DNA from: Candidatus Roizmanbacteria bacterium
GTDB taxonomy: Bacteria > Patescibacteriota > Microgenomatia > GCA-001788215 > 2-01-FULL-40-14
Assembly: GCA_016203755.1 (NCBI GenBank)
Contig: JACQMD010000133.1
Span: 1 to 5,265, forward strand
Direction of reading: 5' to 3'
DNA: 5,265 bases
Shown: in pieces, positions 1 through 5,265 of the stretch
Numbering within the stretch: the first letter of the stretch is position 1
Layout of the letters: every line of letters begins with the position of its first letter
The notes under the pieces: model-generated
Seen by the model: only the letters and a program-made list of their open reading frames with translations
What the model was told of the DNA's origin: nothing
The model's database searches: none
Translations under genes and position numbers: made by a program

Positions 1-1
1 A

Positions 2-1339
2 ATTGAGGTAGTCCCGTATTTTATTACGAAAACCGATCTTGTTCGTGCTCTCAATCAGTACAAGCGAAATTTCGCCAAAAAATTTGAAAGTATCATTGTT
101 GAAAACGTCAAAAAAGCAAGTCACTTGAAAGAAGCAACGATTGAAAAATTGTTACAGGTGGCTCAGGATATTCCGGTCGTTAAAATATTCGATGCGCTTC
201 TTGAATATGCGGTTGCTGAAAACGCATCGGATATTCATCTCGAGACATCACCGGAAATATTATTGGCGCGACTTCGGATTGACGGAATATTGCATGATAT
301 TTTAACACTGCCGCTTTCTATTCAACCTGCAATACTGGCTCGTATTAAAGTGCTTTCAAATCTTAAGATCGATGAACACCGGGTACCGCAGGACGGACGG
401 TTCCGGTTTCAGATAGATGAAAATCTGATTGCTCTTCGTGTGTCAATCATTCCCGGTTTTCATGGGGAAAATGTTGTATTGCGGCTTCTTGCCGAATCAA
501 CGCGACCGCTATCTCTTGAAGAGTTAGGATTGACGGGAAAAAATCTTGAGTATATGCATACGAATATCCGTAAGGCAAACGGGATGATACTGGTGACCGG
601 ACCAACCGGTTCAGGTAAAACAACAACGCTCTATAGCGTTCTCAATATTTTAAATACACCGCAGGTGAAAATCTGCACGGTTGAGGACCCCGTCGAGTAC
701 AGTGTTCCAAGGGTCAATCAAATACAGGTTAACCCCAAAACCAATCTTACCTTTGCAGCGGGACTGCGCGCGCTTCTCCGGCATGATCCTAATATCATGA
801 TGGTGGGTGAAATTCGCGACGAAGAGACTGCATCCATTGCAATTCACTCAGCTCTCACGGGCCATCTGGTACTCTCAACTATTCATACCAATGATGCGGT
901 TTCAACCATTCCCCGTTTTCTTGACATGGGGGCAAAAGGGTATCTCGTTGCTTCAACGCTCAATCTGGTTGTTGCACAACGGCTGGTCCGGCGTATTTGC
1001 ACCTCATGTATTAGTGAGGTGAATCCGAGTGAGGAAATATTACGGCAGTTGCAGGAAAATGGTAATGGCGGAGCCGGCAAAAAAAACGGGCGAAAATTTT
1101 ACCGGGGAAAAGGATGCGACCGATGCCGCAATACCGGATTTCGTGGAAGAATAGGTATTTATGAAGTTTTAAATGCGGATGATGAATTCCGGGAACTTAT
1201 CATCAAGGAGGTTTCCGCATCAGAACTTCGGAGGATGGCAATCCGAAAAGGATTCAAGACCATGTATGATGATGGTCTGGATAAAGTGCAGGCAGGGCTT
1301 ACCACTATTGAGGAAATGCTTGCAGCAACAACAGAATAA
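2..1339 (+). CDS. pilB: PilB/GspE-family pilus extension ATPase, 5'-truncated by the window edge
   Basis: Cytoplasmic hexameric ATPase that powers pilin polymerisation by acting on the PilC platform. Numbering starts at base 2, because this frame has no stop back to the edge; 445 residues are visible. A family member is usually about 560-590 residues, so over 100 N-terminal residues (most of the MshEN/GspE N-domain) are missing. Seen: the ASDIHLE segment (about 76-82) and RIDGIL of the N2 domain; Walker A GPTGSGKTT (200-208, K206; bases 599-625); Asp box VEDPVEY (bases 680-700); Walker B MMVGEIRDEE with the expected catalytic Glu270; His box TGHLVLSTIHTND (H288, H295); and a zinc-type tetracysteine set C333-x2-C336 and C372-x2-C375, separated by a Gly/Asn/Lys-rich spacer. 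All key residues are present, so it should be active. The tetracysteine motif favours PilB/GspE over the retraction ATPase PilT. GspE of a secretion system cannot be fully excluded, but the neighbouring prepilins fit pili. Confidence 0.93.
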   Translation: MEVVPYFITKTDLVRALNQYKRNFAKKFESIIVENVKKASHLKEATIEKLLQVAQDIPVVKIFDALLEYAVAENASDIHLETSPEILLARLRIDGILHDILTLPLSIQPAILARIKVLSNLKIDEHRVPQDGRFRFQIDENLIALRVSIIPGFHGENVVLRLLAESTRPLSLEELGLTGKNLEYMHTNIRKANGMILVTGPTGSGKTTTLYSVLNILNTPQVKICTVEDPVEYSVPRVNQIQVNPKTNLTFAAGLRALLRHDPNIMMVGEIRDEETASIAIHSALTGHLVLSTIHTNDAVSTIPRFLDMGAKGYLVASTLNLVVAQRLVRRICTSCISEVNPSEEILRQLQENGNGGAGKKNGRKFYRGKGCDRCRNTGFRGRIGIYEVLNADDEFRELIIKEVSASELRRMAIRKGFKTMYDDGLDKVQAGLTTIEEMLAATTE

Positions 1340-1351
1340 GATCCAAAGATC

Positions 1352-1381
1352 TCCAGCGGAGCCGGATCCCGCTCCGCGGGA
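1352..1381. repeat. GC-rich inverted repeat (hairpin) between pilB and pilC
   Basis: The arms are 1352-1362 and 1371-1381: 11 bp with a single mismatch, including a perfect 7-bp core GCGGAGC/GCTCCGC, around an 8-base loop. It lies 12 bases after the pilB stop. It is not followed by a T-run, so it does not look like a standard intrinsic terminator. A transcript-stabilising or processing hairpin, or a dispersed palindromic repeat, would fit better (inference). An outer 8-bp inverted repeat, CAAAGATC 1344-1351 with GATCTTTG 1462-1469, brackets it and almost the whole junction. Confidence 0.7.
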
Positions 1382-1436
1382 CAAAGAACCAAATGGAAAA
1401 TACAAATAAAATCAACTTGCATTTATTATATCATTT

Positions 1437-1468
1437 GATTCTTAGGATCTTAGAATCTTAGGATCTTT
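1437..1468. repeat. Four tandem octamers immediately upstream of pilC
   Basis: Consecutive 8-base units are GATTCTTA, GGATCTTA, GAATCTTA and GGATCTTT, with consensus G(G/A)(A/T)TCTTA. They are followed by GACCC and the pilC ATG. Units 2-4 differ from each other at one or two positions only. The array occupies the position of a ribosome binding site, and the only purine-rich motif near the start is an AGGA inside the repeat about 10 bases before the ATG. The rest of the 134-base junction (about 1382-1436) is AT-rich, with no gene seen. Confidence 0.75.
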
Positions 1469-1473
1469 GACCC

Positions 1474-2679
1474 ATGCCTATCTATCGCTACAAAGCAACC
1501 GATCCGAAGGGTACATTTGTTAAAGGAACGATCACTGCAACTTCAGAGAAAGATGCAGAAACAGTGCTCCTTGAAAAGGACCTTACCGTACTTGCCATAA
1601 AAAAAGAACGAGGAAGTGTTACGCTCGGCGGCGGCGGTTTTCCCGTCAATGAAAAAATCAGTATGTGTCGGTATTTGGCACTTCTTATCAATTCCGGAGT
1701 ATCCTTAAGCGAGGGGCTTGAATTGCTCGCAAAAAGTTCAAACCAAAAAAATGTGAGACGGGTACTTGAAGATATTGCCAACTCGACCCGGCGGGGAACT
1801 TCTCTCTATACATCATTTTCCAAATACCGCACATTTTTTGGCGACGTATTTCTCTCAATGTTGAAAACGGGCGAGACATCAGGAACGCTTTCCGAATCAT
1901 TTGCGTATTTGTCCGCACAATATGCACAGGAGAAAGATTTAAAACAAAAAGTAGTAGGCGCACTTCTGTATCCGATTATCATCATCGGGTTGATGCTGGT
2001 GATTGGCGCTATCGTTTTTGCATTTGTGTTGCCGCGCCTTGCGAAAGTTTTTGCCAATATGGATCTTGAATTTCCGTTGTATACCAGGATATTGTTTAGT
2101 TTCAGTTTATTTTTGGAAAAAAATCTTATTGCTGCAGCAGTTGTGTTGGTGATGCTCTTGATAGGGAGTATCTGGTTATTGAAAAGTCGCGCAGGGAAAC
2201 ACGTGTTGTACTGGTTGTTAGTGCATATGCCCGTTTCGAAGCGGTTGATTTTGGAATATAATCTCGTTCGATTTACCCAAAGCCTTTCGGCACTTCTCAA
2301 AAGCGGCGTTCCGGTGACCGAATCAGTTGAATTGTCGCTGCATGCACTTTCTTTTGTAAAATCTGATGAACTTGCAGAAAGTTTCAACAAAAAAATTACG
2401 CGAGGAGTACAATTGTCAACCATTTTTGAACAATCGAACATATTCCCGCCGCTTATGGTACAACTGGTCATTATAGGAGAACGGAGCGGTAATCTTGAAA
2501 AAACGCTCGCCGATATTGGTGAGTTTTACCAGCAGGAAGTTGAAAATTCACTGAAACAATTTATTACGCTTCTTGAGCCAATACTCATGATTATCGTTGG
2601 AATTGGAGTAGGAGCCATGGTCATCTCAATCATTTCTCCTATTTACAGTCTGATCGGGAATTTGCAGGCGGGAATGTAG
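1474..2679 (+). CDS. pilC: PilC/GspF-family inner-membrane platform protein of the pilus machine
   Basis: Polytopic inner-membrane protein that couples the cytoplasmic ATPase to pilin insertion. At 401 residues it is the usual length for the family. The start MPIYRYKATDPKG is the classic N-terminus of PilC/GspF, which supports this ATG despite a poor ribosome binding site. It has two internally homologous T2SSF domains, about 62-187 and 266-390. Each carries the duplicated signature, KTGETSGTL (131-139) and IIGERSGNL (333-341), and an opening helix of the type ALL(I/K)SGV. Hydrophobic segments lie at about 163-190, 217-236 and 365-395; the last includes the conserved LLEPI motif. It follows pilB by 134 bases and is followed two bases later by a prepilin gene, so translational coupling with that gene is likely. 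Nothing is truncated or frameshifted. Confidence 0.95.
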   Translation: MPIYRYKATDPKGTFVKGTITATSEKDAETVLLEKDLTVLAIKKERGSVTLGGGGFPVNEKISMCRYLALLINSGVSLSEGLELLAKSSNQKNVRRVLEDIANSTRRGTSLYTSFSKYRTFFGDVFLSMLKTGETSGTLSESFAYLSAQYAQEKDLKQKVVGALLYPIIIIGLMLVIGAIVFAFVLPRLAKVFANMDLEFPLYTRILFSFSLFLEKNLIAAAVVLVMLLIGSIWLLKSRAGKHVLYWLLVHMPVSKRLILEYNLVRFTQSLSALLKSGVPVTESVELSLHALSFVKSDELAESFNKKITRGVQLSTIFEQSNIFPPLMVQLVIIGERSGNLEKTLADIGEFYQQEVENSLKQFITLLEPILMIIVGIGVGAMVISIISPIYSLIGNLQAGM

Positions 2680-2680
2680 T

Positions 2681-2733
2681 CATGGAACACGTAACACATA
2701 ACATAAAACAAAGTTCCAGGTTCCATGTTCCAG
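2681..2733. repeat. Heptamer-period inverted repeat overlapping the prepilin start and leader
   Basis: The left half has four 7-base units: GGAACAC (2684), GTAACAC (2691), ATAACAT (2698) and AAAACAA (2705). The right half has three: GTTCCAG (2713), GTTCCAT (2720) and GTTCCAG (2727). The halves are reverse-complement related; CATGGAAC at 2681-2688 pairs perfectly with GTTCCATG at 2720-2727. The stem contains the ATG of the prepilin gene, and the array encodes residues 1-17 of its leader. This could mask the start in the mRNA (inference). Confidence 0.75.
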
Positions 2734-3179
2734 GGAAAAACGGTTATTCGCTTGTTGAACTGCTGACGGTAGTGGGTATGATGATGATTCTCCTTTCGAT
2801 TGGAGGACTGGCATTTTCCAATCTTCGGAGTGAAAGCCAACTTGACATGATTGCTTCCCGCGTCAAATCCGAACTGTTACGAGTTCAAGCCAGAAGCGAA
2901 AACGAGATAGAATCAGGGGTCTATTTTGCTTCAAACCGCTTCGTATCATATGAGGGGGCAAGTTACATTGAAGGAGATCCCGGCAATGTTGAGACCCTGC
3001 TTCCGGGGGCACTGTCGATAACTACTATCAATTTTGACAGTTTTATTGCCCGATTTGATCACGTTTCCGGCTATTTGGAAAACTACACCGATCCTTCGGG
3101 AGTGGTTTTGACCGAAACCGGATCCGGGAAAACCAGAACCATTGCAGTGAACCGGTGGGGGGTTGTGGAGATACAATGA
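2682..3179 (+). CDS. GspH/FimT-like minor prepilin (type IV pilin-like protein)
   Basis: Small exported pilin-like subunit of 165 residues. A class III signal is clear: GKNG|YSLVELLTVVG, with cleavage expected after Gly21 and Glu at position +5 of the mature protein (E26), as needed for methylation and assembly by prepilin peptidase. A hydrophobic helix covers about 22-46 and is followed by an amphipathic helical stretch (about 50-75), then a strand-rich region. The end, with TRTIAVNRWGVVEI, resembles the beta-strand and Gly-turn finish of GspH/FimT pseudopilins. The leader is 21 residues, long compared with 4 in the next prepilin, and most of it is encoded by a heptamer repeat. ATG 2682 is the only standard start in frame before the cleavage site. 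The gene begins two bases after the pilC stop, with only a weak GGGA about 8 bases upstream. Whether it is a minor pilin or the major subunit cannot be told from sequence alone; minor is favoured by its GspH-like form. Confidence 0.87.
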   Translation: MEHVTHNIKQSSRFHVPGKNGYSLVELLTVVGMMMILLSIGGLAFSNLRSESQLDMIASRVKSELLRVQARSENEIESGVYFASNRFVSYEGASYIEGDPGNVETLLPGALSITTINFDSFIARFDHVSGYLENYTDPSGVVLTETGSGKTRTIAVNRWGVVEIQ

Positions 3180-3182
3180 CTC

Positions 3183-3328
3183 AAAAGATCAAAGGATCAC
3201 GTGATCAAATAAGCAATACATCAATTCATCAAAAGAACAATGGAGCAATGAGCAAAATGGAGCAGATTTTTTTGTTTTGTTGTTGATTTGATGATTTGTT
3301 CAATTGTTGAATTGTTTTATTGATTTTT
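3183..3328. repeat. Opposed octamer-period arrays forming one long imperfect hairpin
   Basis: The left array (3183-3263) is nearly all 8-base words: AAAAGATC, AAAGGATC, ACGTGATC, AAATAAGC, AATACATC, AATTCATC, AAAAGAAC and AATGGAGC, then a 7-base unit and AATGGAGC again (3256-3263). After a seven-T run (3267-3273) the right array follows: GTTTTGTT (3274), GTTGATTT, GATGATTT, GTTCAATT, GTTGAATT, GTTTTATT and GATTTTTA. The two arrays are reverse-complement families, AAnnnAnC against GnTnnnTT. Folded about position 3260, bases 3192-3252 face 3268-3328, and by hand count about 48 of 61 positions pair when G-U is allowed. The fold ends at the base before ATG 3329. No gene or ribosome binding site is seen in this 149-base junction. 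Confidence 0.75.
3195..3206. repeat. Perfect 12-bp palindrome GATCACGTGATC
   Basis: This is a self-complementary 12-mer inside the left octamer array, made from the end of one word and the whole of the next. It could be a protein-binding half-site pair or a by-product of the word structure. No known operator is recognised, and the array context makes the by-product reading at least as likely. Confidence 0.5.
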
Positions 3329-5257
3329 ATGAATAAAGGTATTAGTCTCGTTGAAATACTTGTAGCAATCGGCGTATTTTCAACGGTTATTTTTGCCGTG
3401 GTGGGGGTATTTACGGTCACGCAGGAAGCTGCGCGCATCGGACGTGCAAAAGCAGAAGGAATACGTTTTTTAAACGAATACATCGAACAACTCAAGAACA
3501 TACGGCGTGATAACTGGGATGCACTTCTAAACGATACCTATATTATTCAAAATGACGGAAGTGGTAATTTGTTGCTTATACCCTCAGCAACAGGCGAAAC
3601 AGTTGGTGATTATACAAGACTTCTCACGATCGCAGCGGTATATCGAGATACAAACGGCAATTTAGTCGATACACCCGGTATGATAGATCCCTCGACCAAA
3701 AAAATCACTGTTTCTGTATCATGGACCGGTTTTAAGCCTGGATCACTCACGCATAGTACCTATATGACGCGGTATCTTGATAATCTTGTGTGGGTGCAAA
3801 CCACTGAGGCAGATTTTACTAGCGGTACGCATAGTGGTACGGTAACGGTTAATACGAGTGGCGGAGAAGTAGTCTTAGGAGCTGGCGGAAGCGGTAGCTG
3901 GTGCGAGCCAGGTGACGCGATTCTTGATGAGTTTGATTATCCCGGGTCGGCAATAGCACGGGCAATAACGGCAATTGAGGGCCGGGCGTTTGCAGGGACC
4001 GGACAGAATGCTTCCGGTCTGCCATTTGCCCATATCAACATTTCAGATCCGCTGAACGCATTCATCGTCGGAGAATTCAGCGACGTTAGTCCCCCTAAGT
4101 CAAATGACGTCTTTGGTGAAGAAAATTACGCCTATATTGCAACTGAAGAGAATAATGGAGAAATTATTATTATAGACTTAACAACTACTCCATACAGCGA
4201 GGAAGGAAGATTTAATCCATCCGGAAACAATAGGGGAATAAGCGTGTTCGTAGCCGGAAATGTAGGGTACATGACAACATCGAGCGGCAATACATTCCGC
4301 ACGTTTAATTTAACGGGTAAATCGGGCGTACGTCCGCAGTACGGACAGGTGACGCTTGCAGGAACGGGCAATTCTATCTTTGTGCGGGGAGACTATGCAT
4401 ATGTGACGATCAATTCTTCTTCAACCCAGCTTCAGATTTTAGACGTGAGTGATCCTGAAAATCTTTCTATTGTCAGTTCCCTTTCATTGACCAATGTCGG
4501 AGGACGTGATGTATATGTGAATGAGACTGGGACACGGGCATATGCAGTCATGGCATACTCGTCAAGTAATCCCGAGTTTTTCATCGTGGACATTACTGAT
4601 AAAGGAAACCCGCAGTTGATTTCCGGCGGGACGTACGATACCGGCTCTATGAGCCCGACCGGTATCCGGGTGGTTCCCGGCGGGCGGGCGATCCTCGTCG
4701 GAGAGTCGGGCGGGGAGCGGTATCAGGTACTGAATATTAGCAATGAAAGCGCGCCAGTTCATTGCGGCGGTCTGAATGTTACAACTGATATCTACGGCGT
4801 AGATGCTGTGTTGGAGGGAGACGGTGATGCATATTCGTACATCGTGACGGCAGATTCAAATGCCGAATTTAAAATCATTGAAGGGGGACCGGGAGGTGCA
4901 TTCGCAACATCGGGAGTATTTGAATCACAAACGTTTAGCCCTGGTTTCAATACTGCCTTTAACCGGTTTGATGTAACCGTAAATACACCTGTCCAGACCA
5001 GTATTCGATTCCAGATAGCATCTGTCGAACCCGGCTCGAATGGTTGTGTTGATGCTGATTTTTCGCCGTTTAACTTCGTTGGACCGGATGGCACGTCCGC
5101 ATCATTTTTTACCACAGGCGATACGATTCCGACGAATGATGATGGTACCGGCTATGAGAATCCGGCGGAGTGTTTCCGTTTTCGCTCCTACTTGGAAACA
5201 ACTGAAACGACTCAAACACCGACCCTGTATGATTTTACCGTAAATTATTCTCCTTAA
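3329..5257 (+). CDS. Giant prepilin with LVIVD-type beta-propeller and C-terminal beta-sandwich (candidate pilus-tip adhesin)
   Basis: Surface pilin-like subunit of 642 residues, far longer than ordinary pilins (about 120-200). The start MNKG|ISLVEILVAIGV gives a 4-residue leader, cleavage after Gly4 and Glu at mature +5; the pilin helix spans about 5-30. Residues about 60-150 are strand-rich and pilin-head-like. A Gly/Ser/Thr-rich stretch (about 161-200) links to seven consecutive repeats, about 206-255, 256-300, 301-345, 346-391, 392-440, 441-488 and 489-523. Several carry the LVIVD pattern: a strand like YAYVTIN or AYIATEE, then ILDVSDPENLSIV, IVDITDKGNPQLI or NISDPLNAFIV. This predicts a seven-bladed propeller. 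The C-terminus (about 524-642) has alternating strands ending in a TLYDFTVNYSP-like finish, resembling a jelly-roll or carbohydrate-binding fold. Of four cysteines, C573 and C615 lie in that domain and could form a disulfide. ATG 3329 is preferred over an in-frame TTG nine bases upstream. Binding target unknown; adhesion is inference. Confidence 0.85.
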   Translation: MNKGISLVEILVAIGVFSTVIFAVVGVFTVTQEAARIGRAKAEGIRFLNEYIEQLKNIRRDNWDALLNDTYIIQNDGSGNLLLIPSATGETVGDYTRLLTIAAVYRDTNGNLVDTPGMIDPSTKKITVSVSWTGFKPGSLTHSTYMTRYLDNLVWVQTTEADFTSGTHSGTVTVNTSGGEVVLGAGGSGSWCEPGDAILDEFDYPGSAIARAITAIEGRAFAGTGQNASGLPFAHINISDPLNAFIVGEFSDVSPPKSNDVFGEENYAYIATEENNGEIIIIDLTTTPYSEEGRFNPSGNNRGISVFVAGNVGYMTTSSGNTFRTFNLTGKSGVRPQYGQVTLAGTGNSIFVRGDYAYVTINSSSTQLQILDVSDPENLSIVSSLSLTNVGGRDVYVNETGTRAYAVMAYSSSNPEFFIVDITDKGNPQLISGGTYDTGSMSPTGIRVVPGGRAILVGESGGERYQVLNISNESAPVHCGGLNVTTDIYGVDAVLEGDGDAYSYIVTADSNAEFKIIEGGPGGAFATSGVFESQTFSPGFNTAFNRFDVTVNTPVQTSIRFQIASVEPGSNGCVDADFSPFNFVGPDGTSASFFTTGDTIPTNDDGTGYENPAECFRFRSYLETTETTQTPTLYDFTVNYSP

Positions 5258-5265
5258 AGTTCTAC

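Noticed and set aside
125..127. TTG as the start codon of the pilB ORF
   Set aside because: The frame is open to the window edge and the upstream residues fit the PilB/GspE family, so this is an internal leucine codon.
1352..1381. Intrinsic terminator after pilB
   Set aside because: The stem is GC-rich but is followed by an A-rich sequence and no T-run.
1401..1429. Promoter with TATTAT (1424-1429) as -10 element ahead of pilC
   Set aside because: No acceptable -35 element at the right distance (TACAAA is poor), and AT-rich spacers give such matches by chance.
1806..2471. A 221-residue reverse-strand ORF opposite pilC
   Set aside because: It lies wholly within a strongly conserved gene, has no recognisable domain, and its Ser/Asn/Thr-rich composition is what a shadow frame would give.
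3177..3179. Recoded TGA (glycine code of some Patescibacteria)
   Set aside because: Reading through would add only repeat-derived sequence to a prepilin that already ends with a typical final strand, so TGA acts as a stop here.
3267..3273. Seven-T run as an intrinsic terminator before the giant prepilin
   Set aside because: No GC-rich stem precedes it; it lies at the apex of the opposed octamer arrays.
3320..3328. TTG start adding three residues to the giant prepilin
   Set aside because: ATG 3329 gives a compact MNKG leader typical of prepilins, and the TTG lies inside the octamer array.
3183..3328. CRISPR-like array
   Set aside because: Units are 8 bases, degenerate and without spacers, and there are no cas genes in view.

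Overview
The window reads as part of a bacterial type IV pilus (or closely related type II secretion) assembly locus. All four genes are on the + strand. By eye, base composition is moderate (neither very AT- nor GC-rich). TAA, TAG and TGA all serve as stops, so the standard bacterial code fits. The ATPase sequence style (RIDGIL, IKVLSNL, DEHRVPQDGR), the minimal gene order and the very large prepilin look most like Patescibacteria (CPR, Parcubacteria-type) lineages. That assignment is recognition from memory, not a search result.

Layout: (1) 2-1339 is the 3' part of a PilB/GspE-type assembly ATPase. Its reading frame is open to the left edge, so the real start lies upstream. (2) 1340-1473 is a junction holding a GC-rich hairpin and four tandem octamers. 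(3) 1474-2679 is a complete PilC/GspF inner-membrane platform protein. (4) Only two bases later, 2682-3179 encodes a GspH/FimT-like prepilin whose leader peptide is encoded by a heptamer-period inverted repeat. (5) 3180-3328 is a junction built almost entirely of octamer-period words in two opposing arrays that fold on each other and end at the next start codon. (6) 3329-5257 is a 642-residue prepilin: a class III signal and pilin helix, then a predicted seven-bladed beta-propeller of LVIVD type, then a C-terminal beta-sandwich-like domain.

How they fit together: the ATPase would power pilus extension through the PilC platform. The two prepilins would be cleaved by a prepilin peptidase encoded outside the window and added to the fibre. 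The giant prepilin is a good candidate for a tip-located adhesive subunit, by analogy with propeller-bearing tip proteins such as PilY1, but here fused directly to a pilin stem.

The two most notable points are this propeller-prepilin fusion and the short-word (7-8 nt period) inverted arrays. These occur at all three gene junctions, with a different word at each, and occupy the place where ribosome binding sites would normally be.
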